DNA from: Rhodobacter ferrooxidans
GTDB lineage: Bacteria > Pseudomonadota > Alphaproteobacteria > Rhodobacterales > Rhodobacteraceae
Assembly (NCBI RefSeq): GCF_000176015.1
Contig: NZ_ACYY01000017.1
Location: 1-64,000, forward strand
Length of the DNA: 64,000 nt
Reading direction: 5' to 3'
The translations under genes were made by a program, and so were the position numbers. Shown here piece after piece: positions 46,570 to 57,515 of this stretch. Positions within the stretch are counted from its first letter, which is position 1, and the number at the start of each line of letters is the position of its first letter. Below the pieces are notes generated by a model. It searched no databases, was not told the DNA's origin, and was given only the letters and a program-made list of their open reading frames with translations.

Positions 46570-47352
46570 TCAGGGCTCTCCTGTCATGGCCGAAGGTGCC
46601 GGTTTCGCCAATCGCCGCAAATGGTCCAGAAACGCCGCTTGCGCCGAACCGGGCAGGTCGCGCAGCGCCGCCTCGATCAGCGGCGGGCGGCGGACTGATG
46701 CCGCGTAGAGTCTGGCGACCGGCAGGCTGCCCCAGTCGGTTGCCAGCACAAAGCGCAGATCGCGCGCCAGTGCGGCCTGCGCGGTTGGATCAAGGTCTGG
46801 CGGGCCAAGGTCAGGTGCGCCAAGGTCTGAACGGCCAAGGTCTGAACGGCCAGAAAGCCCAAGCTCGATCCGCCGCAGTGCCTGCCAGCCTTCGGTCGGG
46901 GCGAAGGCCTGTCCCTGCACCAGTGCCGCATCCCGCGCCACGGCGTCCCCGCGCGCGGATGCTGCCTGCGCCGCCACAAGGTGGGCCATGCCGAAGGTCG
47001 GTGACATCTGTAAGCTGTCCTGCGCCAGCGCGTCACAGGCGCGATGCACCCCGCTGCGCGCCGGGCCCGCCTGCAACGCCAGCAACAGCGACACCTGCAT
47101 TTCGACGCAGGTCGCCAGCAGCGCCTTCTGCCCGCTCCAGGTCAGCGGCAGCGGCACCGGCAACCGTTCGGCCGCCGTCTGGGCCAGAGCGGTCACGTTG
47201 GGGGCGGCGCCGGCTATGGCAAAGATCGCGCCACCATACTCGCGCCTCACCCCAAAGGCCGATGCGGCCGTGACAACAAGCGACAGGATCAGAAGCATTG
47301 CACGCAAGAGAACTGCCCTTCGAATGGAAGGTGCCGGACCGTCCGTTTTCAT
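46570..47352 (-). CDS. hypothetical membrane-anchored protein with pentapeptide repeats (260 aa)
   Basis: I do not recognise this family. It has an N-terminal transmembrane or signal segment (residues 12-33, RAVLLRAMLLILSLVVTAAS) and a mostly helical, Ala-rich periplasmic domain. In the middle is a run of five-residue units of the form G-R/P/A-S/P-D-L, produced by a 15-nt tandem repeat. Being first in the operon with the ligase-like protein, phosphatase and Wzc-like kinase, it probably takes part in polysaccharide assembly, perhaps as an accessory to the ligase. The ATG at 47352 is the only good start. Confidence 0.7.
   Translation of the reverse strand: MKTDGPAPSIRRAVLLRAMLLILSLVVTAASAFGVRREYGGAIFAIAGAAPNVTALAQTAAERLPVPLPLTWSGQKALLATCVEMQVSLLLALQAGPARSGVHRACDALAQDSLQMSPTFGMAHLVAAQAASARGDAVARDAALVQGQAFAPTEGWQALRRIELGLSGRSDLGRSDLGAPDLGPPDLDPTAQAALARDLRFVLATDWGSLPVARLYAASVRRPPLIEAALRDLPGSAQAAFLDHLRRLAKPAPSAMTGEP
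46791..46850. repeat. 15-nt tandem repeat inside a coding region (4 copies)
   Basis: Four adjacent 15-nt units beginning CAAGGTC; the last two (46821-46835 and 46836-46850) are identical, CAAGGTCTGAACGGC. On the coding strand they specify pentapeptides such as GRSDL. Copy number is likely to vary between strains. Confidence 0.85.
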
Positions 47353-47403
47353 GCGGCACCGGATTTCAGCACTGCCCGTCTTTGCGCCCTATTTCAAGTC
47401 AAT

Positions 47404-47423
47404 CATTGATTGGCATTGATTGG
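47404..47423. promoter_or_regulatory. 10-bp tandem direct repeat in a divergent promoter region
   Basis: CATTGATTGG occurs twice back to back (47404-47413 and 47414-47423), one helical turn apart, between the polysaccharide operon (start 47352) and the secreted-protein gene (start 47560). It may be an operator for one or both. Further right, TATAGT at 47523-47528 could be the -10 box of the plus-strand gene; its -35 is poor. Confidence 0.4.
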
Positions 47424-47559
47424 CGCGCTGCCTTGTGCAGAAATGGCGCAGGCTTCCGGCCTTTGGCGGGGTTTTCATCAATCGCCCCAAGGTTGCGGCT
47501 TTCTTTGTCTGTCAACCAAGTGTATAGTTTGCAGGCTTGTTTGAAGCGAGAGGTCGGTC

Positions 47560-47979
47560 ATGAAAAAATTCCTTCTGGGCACCGCATTGTGCCTTTCAAC
47601 TGTTGCTGGTCCCGCAGCTTATGCCCAGACGGCGCTATTCGATGCGGGTGCCATTGCTGCGGCCTGTTCGGGGCAGGGTGCCAGTTGCCTTTCGGTGATC
47701 GCGCAAATCGTCGCGGCGTTGCAGGCGGCCGGCCTGCCTGCCGATCAGTTGAACTCGCAGTTGGCCGCCGTGGCCAATGCGGCGCTCGATGCCGCGCGGG
47801 CGGCCCCGACACCCGAGATATTGGCCGCCGTGGCCGCAGGGCTTGAGACGGTCGCCGCAGCCTCCAGCGATCCGGCGCAGGCAGCCGCGCTGCAGGCGCT
47901 GGCCAGCAATGTGGCCGCAGGCGACATTCCCAACCCGACGGCTGTCGCCCAGCAGCTGGAACCGGTCAGCGGCGCCTGA
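47560..47979 (+). CDS. small secreted Ala-rich protein (139 aa)
   Basis: I do not recognise a family. A typical Sec signal peptide (MKKFLLGTALCLSTVAGPAA, cleavage after AYA near residue 22) is followed by a helical, Ala-rich mature chain of about 117 residues with two cysteines (GAIAAACSGQGASCLSVI) that may form a disulfide. No membrane helix or lipobox. It stands alone between the polysaccharide operon and the ClpP-like gene and ends in a clear terminator. A structural or matrix role is possible but speculative. Confidence 0.7.
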   Translation: MKKFLLGTALCLSTVAGPAAYAQTALFDAGAIAAACSGQGASCLSVIAQIVAALQAAGLPADQLNSQLAAVANAALDAARAAPTPEILAAVAAGLETVAAASSDPAQAAALQALASNVAAGDIPNPTAVAQQLEPVSGA

Positions 47980-48003
47980 CCTCGGGGCGCTGCGCAATGG
48001 CAG

Positions 48004-48037
48004 AAGCCGGGCCTTTCCAAGGTCCGGCTTTGCTGTT
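48004..48037 (+). terminator. Rho-independent terminator after the secreted-protein gene
   Basis: AAGCCGGGCCTT and AAGGTCCGGCTT form a 12-bp stem (one G-U pair) around TCC, followed by TTGCTGTTT. It lies 24 nt after the stop codon. Confidence 0.75.
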
Positions 48038-48069
48038 TCTGGTGGCCTGTCAGATCACGACCACCGCGG

Positions 48070-48630
48070 TCAGCTACATTCGCGCGCACCAAGCCGGATC
48101 GCCTCGGACCCCGAGATCTGGTAGATGCCGACCGTCACGTTGCGGGCTTCGGCCATGAACCACCGGCGCAGCATCGGCGGGTAGTGGCTGGCCATCACGT
48201 TGGACCAGTGTTCGAATTCGGCAGGCGGCAAAGCAAGCCCGTAAATGTCCGACTGCGGCCCGTGGAACCCCAAAGTGGCCGAGCGTTGCACGCAGGTTTG
48301 CGGCAGCCCCAGATAAAGGGTGCAGGACGACGAACATTGTCCCCGGATTTCAACCGGTTGACCAGAGCGTTGCAGCGCCGCCAGCTCTGCCATCCGCGCC
48401 TCCAGCACGCCACCCAGGTCATGGGTAATCACCAGCCGGGGCTTTTGTGCCGCCTGCACCGGCTGCGGGGCCAGGGCGATGCCGCCAACCCCCGCTGCGA
48501 TCACAGCACCCATCAATTGCGCCGCAATCCGCCGCCCAAGGCGGACCGGCAAGCCTGCGGGCTGCCTTGTTTTCAGAACAACAGAAGACGCAAGCGCCCC
48601 AAGCGCCTGTTTCAGAACCAGCAATGTCAT
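48070..48630 (-). CDS. exported ClpP/crotonase-fold-like hypothetical protein (COG3904-like)
   Basis: A 186-residue protein with an N-terminal membrane or signal segment (residues 32-61, ending VQAAQ) and a C-terminal domain resembling COG3904-type periplasmic ClpP-like proteins: VEIRGQCSSSCTLYLGLPQTC (residues 93-113) followed by SATLGFHGP with H123. The Ser after Cys99 and this His would correspond to the Ser/His pair of ClpP-like proteases, but I cannot confirm the third residue. ATG 48630 is chosen because AAGGGTGGG precedes it; the frame opens to 48684. It converges on the secreted Ala-rich gene. Confidence 0.65.
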   Translation of the reverse strand: MTLLVLKQALGALASSVVLKTRQPAGLPVRLGRRIAAQLMGAVIAAGVGGIALAPQPVQAAQKPRLVITHDLGGVLEARMAELAALQRSGQPVEIRGQCSSSCTLYLGLPQTCVQRSATLGFHGPQSDIYGLALPPAEFEHWSNVMASHYPPMLRRWFMAEARNVTVGIYQISGSEAIRLGARECS

Positions 48631-48849
48631 TGGACCCACCCTTGGCATGAACGACGGCGCGTTCTGCGCGGCTCGATGCGACACCCCTTGTCGTCGATGG
48701 CTCAGGGTAGGTCGGGCAGGGCTAATGGCAGGTTAGTGCACCGTGGCGGAATTGCGGCGCTTGACTAAAATGAATCCGGGCTGCTCCGGCCCCCGGCCAG
48801 ATCGCCGCCGATTGCGGACATCAGACACCTGCTGGCGTGGGTGCGCCGC

Positions 48850-49959
48850 CTAGACGTTCTGCGGCTTCAGGCCGCGCAGAAAGCGGTCGGTCAGCGTCGG
48901 CTCCAGCAACGCCACGCGGCGATAGAAGGTCAGATAGGCCAGCACGGCCATGGCAATGCCGGCCAGGATCAACAGCGGGTCGCGATAAGACAGCAGCGCA
49001 AAGAACCCCGACAAAAGCGGCATGGAAAAAACCAGCACCGCCGCCATGGCATTGCGCAACCCCGGCAACCCCAGCCTGCGCGCAGCCACGCGCGCCTGCG
49101 AGCGAAACACCAGAGAGTGCAGGTGCAGTCGGTCCGGTCGGCCCGGATGGCTGCCCACGCGCACCATGCGGCGCCAGACCGATACCAGGGTTTCCGTGAC
49201 CGGATAGATCAGCACGATCAGCCCGATGAGCGGCGAAACCTCGGGATTGCGCTGCGGCAGCGCCACGGCAAAGACCGCCAGCAGAAAGCCCAGCGAATAG
49301 GCCCCGGCATCGCCGAGGAACAGCCTTCCAAACGGAAAATTCACCAGGAAGAAACCGGCCACTGCGGCAATGCACAGCACGATGCAGGCCACCAACGCCA
49401 TGTCGCCTTGCGCGAAAGCAATATACCCCAACACGCCCAGACAGATCATCACTGTCCCGGAGGATAGGCCATTAACGCCATCTATGATGTTGATCGCATT
49501 GGCAATTCCGCCGATTGCCACCGCCGTGAACACCGTGGCGACAAGGCCGAATTGCAGTACCGAATCTATCCAGGGCAGATCGACGCCCGAGATGCTGTAA
49601 CCCGTCCACAACACGAACAGCAGCCCGGAAAGCACCGTGGCAATCAGCCGTTCGCGGGCCGAGACGCGTTTTGTGACGTCTTCGATCAGGCCGGCAGCAA
49701 AGGCCGGGATCACCGTCAGGCAGATCGGCCACCACAGCGCTTGCGCCTCGGGTGCCAGCAAAAGCCCGCCAGTTCCAGCCGCCAGCGCGATGCCGACGCC
49801 ACCTACCCTTGGGGTCGGACGGGAATGTAGCTTTTGCACCCCACCCTGCCCGTCGGTGGTCAGATGGCCGTGGTGGCGTTGCGTCAGGACAATTGCGATA
49901 CAGGCGAGAAGCGAGACCAGGAACGGCACAAGGCCGGTCAAAAACAACTGCGAGGCCAT
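48850..49959 (-). CDS. MraY/WecA-family undecaprenyl-phosphate sugar-1-phosphate transferase
   Basis: A 369-residue membrane enzyme with about ten helices that starts repeat-unit assembly by moving a HexNAc-1-phosphate (or similar) onto undecaprenyl phosphate. It has the family motifs HSRPTPRVGGVGIALA at 45-60, GLIEDVTKRVSARERL at about 90, ANAINIIDGVNGLSSG at about 153-168 and FGRLFLGDAGAYSLGF at about 210-225, plus the HLHSLVFR histidine box. It is probably the initiating transferase of the polysaccharide in this region, though it is transcribed separately. WecA is the closest named member; the exact sugar is unknown. Confidence 0.88.
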   Translation of the reverse strand: MASQLFLTGLVPFLVSLLACIAIVLTQRHHGHLTTDGQGGVQKLHSRPTPRVGGVGIALAAGTGGLLLAPEAQALWWPICLTVIPAFAAGLIEDVTKRVSARERLIATVLSGLLFVLWTGYSISGVDLPWIDSVLQFGLVATVFTAVAIGGIANAINIIDGVNGLSSGTVMICLGVLGYIAFAQGDMALVACIVLCIAAVAGFFLVNFPFGRLFLGDAGAYSLGFLLAVFAVALPQRNPEVSPLIGLIVLIYPVTETLVSVWRRMVRVGSHPGRPDRLHLHSLVFRSQARVAARRLGLPGLRNAMAAVLVFSMPLLSGFFALLSYRDPLLILAGIAMAVLAYLTFYRRVALLEPTLTDRFLRGLKPQNV

Positions 49960-50477
49960 ATTCTACCCGCTTCTTCAGAATGTCGATGGCACTGAAAAGC
50001 GCCCTCGATAAGGTCTAATCAACCCTAATAGTTTGTCAACGCCACAAACTCATCCTTAGGGATATATTGTCTGCATGGCGCGTTTTCGATATAAATCTAC
50101 CTCTGGATGTGGTCATTTGTTAACGCGTGGCGCGCGGAAATTAATATAAGTTAACGAAACGTTAAAAATCCGGCAAGCCCAGAAGCTTTGACTTTGGGCC
50201 ACAAGGGCCATTGCCACCGGTGCGCGGGACCAAATCAACCGCGTCCGCTTTCCCTTCAAGCCCGAAGGCGGTGTCGCGCTCTCTGCGGAGTTTTCAGAAC
50301 TGCACCCCTGCAACGGGCCAGACAGGCAACCCGCTTGCCTGCCTCCCCGGGGGGAACAGGCAGGGCCTGTGGCGCGGCCTGCGACAATTCTTCTGTTTGC
50401 AGCAGGGAACAGGGAAAGATTTCGGAAACCAGTGGCTGCTAGCCTGACCCGCGACAACTGTGGAGTGACCCGGGATC
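49960..50477. other. 518-nt divergent intergenic region
   Basis: No gene is supported here. The left part (about 50020-50170) is AT-rich and holds a perfect CtrA-type site (annotated separately) and several promoter-like hexamers. The right part (50200-50470) is GC-rich, with a hairpin AGGCAACCCGCTTGCCT at about 50325-50341. It must carry promoters for the WecA-like gene and for the PAS gene, the latter possibly with a long leader. Confidence 0.5.
50151..50165. promoter_or_regulatory. CtrA-type binding site TTAA-N7-TTAA
   Basis: TTAACGAAACGTTAA is an exact match to the full CtrA consensus TTAA-N7-TTAA. A further TTAA half-site lies 6 nt to the left (50141-50144), and GTTAACGCG is at about 50119. 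The site is about 310 nt upstream of the PAS gene and about 190 nt upstream of the WecA-like gene. CtrA controls motility, chemotaxis and gene-transfer functions in Rhodobacterales. Confidence 0.6.
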
Positions 50478-51731
50478 GTGACGACCATCAAGACGACGAA
50501 TTCTGCCGCCCGCGTCAGTATCACGGAACCGGGCGAAAGCCCCTTTGCGCTGCACGAGATTTTCTATTCCCGCACCGATGGTCGTGGGGTGATCCGGGCG
50601 GGGAACGCGTTGTTCCGCCGGGTTTCGGGGCATGACTGGCCGGGTCTGATCGGGGCGCCGCACAAGATCATCCGCCATCCCGACATGCCCCGCGCCGTGT
50701 TCTGGCTGCTGTGGCAGACCATCAAATCCGGGCAGCCGGTGGGGGCCTATGTCAAGAACCTGGCGCGCGATGGCCGCCATTACTGGGTATTCGCGGTGGT
50801 TCTGCCATTGCAGGACGGCTATCTTTCGGTGCGCATCAAGCCCTCGGGGCCGCTGTTCGCGCTGATCAAGGCCGAATATGCCGCGTTGCGCAGCCGCGAA
50901 CAGGCCGAGAGCCTCAGCCCCGAGGCCAGCGCCAATGGGCTGTTGGCCCGACTGACCGAACTGGGATTTTCCGGCTATGGCGATTTCATGGCGCGGGCGC
51001 TGGCGCAGGAACTGGCCGCCCGCGACGCGGCCAGCGGTGGTGCGTGCGGCGATCAGTTGCAGCTTCTGCATGGCGTCAGCCAAAGTCTGGTCGCCGCAGC
51101 AGGCGAGCAGACCGCCCTGACCGGCGTATTCGAAAGCCTGCAATCGGTGCAGACCAACATCCGCATCGTCGCCGGTCGGCTGGAGCCTGCCGGTGGCCCG
51201 ATCAGCGCCATTGCCGATAACTACAAGGTCGCATCGGGTGAAATTCTCACGCAATTGCGGGCCTTTGCGGGCGAAAAAGGCAACCTGTGCGACCGCATGG
51301 CCCAGGTCGTGACCGACAGCGTGTTCCTGACCGGTTGTGCGTTGGTGCAATCCGAACTGGTGCAGCAGTATCAACGCGAAACCGAACCGCAGGGGCCGAA
51401 TGATGTCGCGGCCGAAATGGCTGCGTTGCAGAGAATGGAGGTCGAATGTGCCGTCCATGCCCGCGCCGGCCTGACCGAGGCGGTGCGGGTGGCCGACGAT
51501 CTGGCGCGCAGCAGCGTCAGCCTGAAACGCGTCATCATGGGCCTGGATGCCATTCGCGTGATGGGCAAGGTGGAATGTGGGCGGTTGATGGCGGGCGGAA
51601 CCAGTCTGGCCACCACCATAGATCAGCTTGACCGCTTTCACGCCGATATCCGCGGGCGGCTGGACGCCATCGCCGCACTGTCCGGTCAAATCCGCATCGG
51701 TGCTGCGCGCTTTGCTGGCCGCGCGGCCTGA
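50478..51731 (+). CDS. Aer-like PAS-domain protein without MCP signalling domain
   Basis: A 417-residue cytoplasmic protein. Residues about 25-125 form a PAS domain of the Aer type: FYSRTDGRGVIRAGNALFRR, then HKIIRHPDMPRAVFWLLWQT and GAYVKNLARDGRHYWVFA, the FAD-binding pattern of the aerotaxis receptor. The remaining 290 residues are predicted helical but lack the conserved tip motif of methyl-accepting chemotaxis proteins and any kinase domain. It starts with GTG at 50478. A redox or oxygen sensor feeding chemotaxis or another output is likely; the output partner is unknown. It converges on carB across a strong terminator. Confidence 0.8.
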   Translation: MTTIKTTNSAARVSITEPGESPFALHEIFYSRTDGRGVIRAGNALFRRVSGHDWPGLIGAPHKIIRHPDMPRAVFWLLWQTIKSGQPVGAYVKNLARDGRHYWVFAVVLPLQDGYLSVRIKPSGPLFALIKAEYAALRSREQAESLSPEASANGLLARLTELGFSGYGDFMARALAQELAARDAASGGACGDQLQLLHGVSQSLVAAAGEQTALTGVFESLQSVQTNIRIVAGRLEPAGGPISAIADNYKVASGEILTQLRAFAGEKGNLCDRMAQVVTDSVFLTGCALVQSELVQQYQRETEPQGPNDVAAEMAALQRMEVECAVHARAGLTEAVRVADDLARSSVSLKRVIMGLDAIRVMGKVECGRLMAGGTSLATTIDQLDRFHADIRGRLDAIAALSGQIRIGAARFAGRAA

Positions 51732-51846
51732 TCGGCGGTAACCCGTGCCGAAAGCGTCAGGATAAGGCGGCGCATTTCACAGCCTGTGGCCCCGGCAAGT
51801 GCCCGGCCCGCCCGGCCCGCGAAAGCGTTCGCGGGCGTTCGGGACT

Positions 51847-51871
51847 GAAAACGCGCCACTGGCGCGTTTTC
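51847..51871. terminator. bidirectional Rho-independent terminator
   Basis: GAAAACGCGCC and GGCGCGTTTTC form a perfect 11-bp stem around ACT between the PAS gene and carB, which converge. The A-run and T-run let it work on both strands. It lies 25 nt from the carB stop codon. Confidence 0.85.
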
Positions 51872-51896
51872 GCGGCGCCAGGTGCGCCGCCGTCTC

Positions 51897-55226
<3,330 letters not shown>

Positions 55227-55255
55227 ATCGGCCCCCAATGCGCAAATTCCGCTGG

Positions 55256-55283
55256 GTTATAGACACCTGCCGGGGCGGCGCAA
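55256..55283 (-). promoter_or_regulatory. putative carB promoter
   Basis: On the minus strand TTGCGC and TATAAC are 16 nt apart, about 30 nt upstream of the carB start codon. The match is moderate and rests on spacing and position only. Confidence 0.4.
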
Positions 55284-55321
55284 GTCTTAAGCGGCTTATC
55301 CCCAGCCGAGGCTTGCGGCAG

Positions 55322-55359
55322 AAAAAAACCGCCGGTCGGCACAAGGGCGCGACCGGCGG
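55322..55359 (-). terminator. Rho-independent terminator of the cytochrome operon
   Basis: Minus-strand reading gives CCGCCGGTCG, an 11-nt loop, CGACCGGCGG and then seven T residues (A-run at 55322-55328): a perfect 10-bp stem, 34 nt after the diheme cytochrome stop codon. Confidence 0.9.
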
Positions 55360-55392
55360 CAAGGTGGTGCGCAAGGGACGCGCGTCGTGAAC

Positions 55393-55866
55393 TCAGTCGT
55401 CGTCAAACATGCCGCTCGCGGCACCGCGGTGGCAGGCCACGCAGTTCGAGAGGCTGCCGATCTTCGGGTTGGCTTCGGCCTTGGCCAGCAGGCGCTTGCC
55501 ATGTTCATGGGTGAACCAGCGCATTTCGGTGATGCGCAGCGGTGGGTTGGCGGCATCGACGCCGGGCATCTGCATGGCGTTGGCCACCAGATAGCCGCGG
55601 ATCGATTCGGCGGTGGCAGCCTCAACGGTCGCATCTTCGCCGAAGTGGTTTTTCAGATCGCCCATGATGGCGTTCCAGGATTCCGGCGGCAGCAGTTGCG
55701 GCGGAAACACCATGTGGCAGCCCGAACATTCGGCCTGGGTGGCGGCATGTTGCACCGCGCCCCAGCCGCCGCCTTCGCCACCCTCGCCTTCGTCATTGTC
55801 AGCGAATACCGCCGGGGCGAACAGCAAGGCACTGGTGGCGGCCAGCGCCAGGATCAGTCGTGACAT
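55393..55866 (-). CDS. diheme cytochrome c (DHC)
   Basis: A 157-residue periplasmic cytochrome c with a Sec signal (LILALAATSALLFAPAVFA, cleavage at about residue 22) and two heme-binding motifs, CSGCH at 47-51 and CVACH at 142-146. HFGEDATVEAATAESIRGYLVANA matches the same part of the DHC domain fused to the b-type cytochrome two genes upstream, so the two DHC domains are paralogous. In Rhodobacter sphaeroides DHC reduces SHP. ATG 55866 follows GGGAGG. It ends the operon b561-DHC / SHP / DHC. Confidence 0.87.
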   Translation of the reverse strand: MSRLILALAATSALLFAPAVFADNDEGEGGEGGGWGAVQHAATQAECSGCHMVFPPQLLPPESWNAIMGDLKNHFGEDATVEAATAESIRGYLVANAMQMPGVDAANPPLRITEMRWFTHEHGKRLLAKAEANPKIGSLSNCVACHRGAASGMFDDD

Positions 55867-55891
55867 CAAGAAATACCTCCCGTTTATTGGT

Positions 55892-56242
55892 TCAGATCGA
55901 CTTCAGATACTCCAGCACATCGGCCTTTTCGGTGGCGGTGCAGTCGCGGCCCAGCACCGAATTGCAGTTGCGGCCGAACCATTTTTCCACCTTGGCCGGG
56001 TCGGTAAAGCGGTCGGGCTGCACCGAAACCGCCATCGGGTCGATGGCCTTGCCGGCGCGGGTCTGCCCGGCCTTGGTGGGGTCGTTGGTGTGGCAGGTGG
56101 TGCAGGACGGCGTGTCGGGCTTGCCGCCAGAGTGGTTGGCCATCCAGAACGCCTTGCCCGCGGCGGCATCGGCGGCAGCCAGCGAGGGCGCCAGCAGGCC
56201 AAGCGCAACAACAACGGCGGTGGTCAGGGTGATGCGGGACAT
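55892..56242 (-). CDS. shp: SHP, oxygen-binding monoheme cytochrome c (DUF1924)
   Basis: A 116-residue exported cytochrome c of the sphaeroides heme protein type. A signal peptide ends near LAAA (residue 24). The heme motif is CTTCH at 47-51, and the typical SHP region GRNCNSVLGRDC (90-101) has the asparagine used as the unusual sixth heme ligand, flanked by the two cysteines that form a disulfide. SHP binds oxygen and other small molecules in the reduced state; its physiological role is unsettled. ATG 56242 follows AAGGAAG. It is 25 nt downstream of the b561-DHC gene. Confidence 0.88.
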   Translation of the reverse strand: MSRITLTTAVVVALGLLAPSLAAADAAAGKAFWMANHSGGKPDTPSCTTCHTNDPTKAGQTRAGKAIDPMAVSVQPDRFTDPAKVEKWFGRNCNSVLGRDCTATEKADVLEYLKSI

Positions 56243-56266
56243 CGGCAAGCTTCCTTTTGCAGTGGA

Positions 56267-57415
56267 TCAGGGTTGGGCGGCGGCCTCGTGCGGCACGTCG
56301 ATGGCCGCGGGGTAGAACCAGCCGCTGGCGGCGTCGGTGTGGCAGGCGGCGCAATTGGCGCGGCTTTTCACGGCGGCGGATTTGAACAGCGCCTCGGGCA
56401 GATCGTCATGGATGCGCTGCCAGCGGCTGGTGCTGGTGATCTCGGCCGGGCTGTCGGGGTTGACGGCGGCAAACATGTGCGCGGGCTTGGTATCGACGGT
56501 CTCGGCGGCATTTGCCACCAGCCAGGCGGTGATTTCGTCCACCGTTGCCGGATCGAGGCTGGCATCCTCGCCAAAGTGATCGTCCAGCGTGGTCATCAGG
56601 CCTTGCCAGCTTGCGGCGGGCAGCAGGCTGGGGTGATAGAGCATGTGGCAATCGACGCAGGCCGCGGCATAGGTCGTGCCTGCCATCTGCACCGGCGGAT
56701 TCGGGATCGGGCGCTGCATGGCACTGGCCCCCAGCCAGCCGATGCCGCCGACAAACAGCGTCACCAGCAGCAGCGTCAGCACCGGGCGCGGCGTGCCGGA
56801 CCCGTGCAATTCGGCATCGCCCTTTTCCTTGCGGCCAGTGACCATGGCGCGCACCAGATTCTCGCGTGTGCGCAGGCTTTCGAACACCGCCCCCGCCACA
56901 TGCAGCACCACCAGCGCCAACAGGCCGTAAGCGGCGATCTCGTGCAACTCGCGCATCGGCATTGCGGCATCAAAGCTGATCAGCGCCTTGGCCGGCCCCG
57001 CTTTGAACACCCCGCCCAGCAGCAGCCCGCCGCTGACCACAACCGCGGCCATCACCGCCAGCAGCGCCAGAATCATGTAGCCGCCCAAGGGGTTATGCCC
57101 CAGATGCCGCCCGGCATGGCCGGCGCGCAACTCGGCCACATGCTCGCGCAGCGCTGCAGGCCCGACGATGAAACTGGCAAACCGCGCGGTGGCGCTGCCG
57201 GTTACACCCCAGATCAACCGGATCAGCAGCAGCGCCCCCAGCGCCGTGCCTACCACCACATGCGGCGTGATCCAGCGGCTACCCAGCACCAGACCGGTCA
57301 GCGCGGCAAAGGCCACGGCGGCGACAAAGCTCCAGTGCAGCAGACGCACCAGCGGATCCCAGACCCGGATGGTGGCGGTGACATCATTGGAACGGGTTGC
57401 GGCTTTTGAGTTCAT
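56267..57415 (-). CDS. cytochrome b561-DHC fusion protein
   Basis: A 382-residue fusion. Residues 1-230 are a four-helix cytochrome b561-type membrane domain (VWDPLVRLLHWSFVAAVAFA with H27; further histidines at 158 and 172) that takes electrons from quinol. A last helix (PVLTLLLVTLFVGGIGWLGA) leads to a periplasmic diheme cytochrome c domain with CVDCH at 253-257 and CAACH at 355-359. The electron route would be quinol to b561, to fused DHC, to free DHC or SHP. ATG 57415 is chosen over an upstream frame extension. It heads the operon and is divergent from pabB. Confidence 0.9.
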   Translation of the reverse strand: MNSKAATRSNDVTATIRVWDPLVRLLHWSFVAAVAFAALTGLVLGSRWITPHVVVGTALGALLLIRLIWGVTGSATARFASFIVGPAALREHVAELRAGHAGRHLGHNPLGGYMILALLAVMAAVVVSGGLLLGGVFKAGPAKALISFDAAMPMRELHEIAAYGLLALVVLHVAGAVFESLRTRENLVRAMVTGRKEKGDAELHGSGTPRPVLTLLLVTLFVGGIGWLGASAMQRPIPNPPVQMAGTTYAAACVDCHMLYHPSLLPAASWQGLMTTLDDHFGEDASLDPATVDEITAWLVANAAETVDTKPAHMFAAVNPDSPAEITSTSRWQRIHDDLPEALFKSAAVKSRANCAACHTDAASGWFYPAAIDVPHEAAAQP

Positions 57416-57515
57416 GGCCCATTCAGGGGGCGCGAACCTTACGCCAAGCTGAACACCCAACCGGGCGCGGCGGGGTGCGGCAAATTGGCCCGGAACGGCA
57501 AGGGAGAGACGGCGC

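Noticed and set aside
50180-50450. Possible small gene between the CtrA site and the PAS gene
   Set aside because: The candidate frames (starts near 50188 and 50211) have poor starts and no coherent protein character; the stretch is better read as a leader or spacer.
27289-50477. The polysaccharide region as a prophage or integrative element
   Set aside because: No integrase, phage structural gene, tRNA target or direct-repeat borders were seen.
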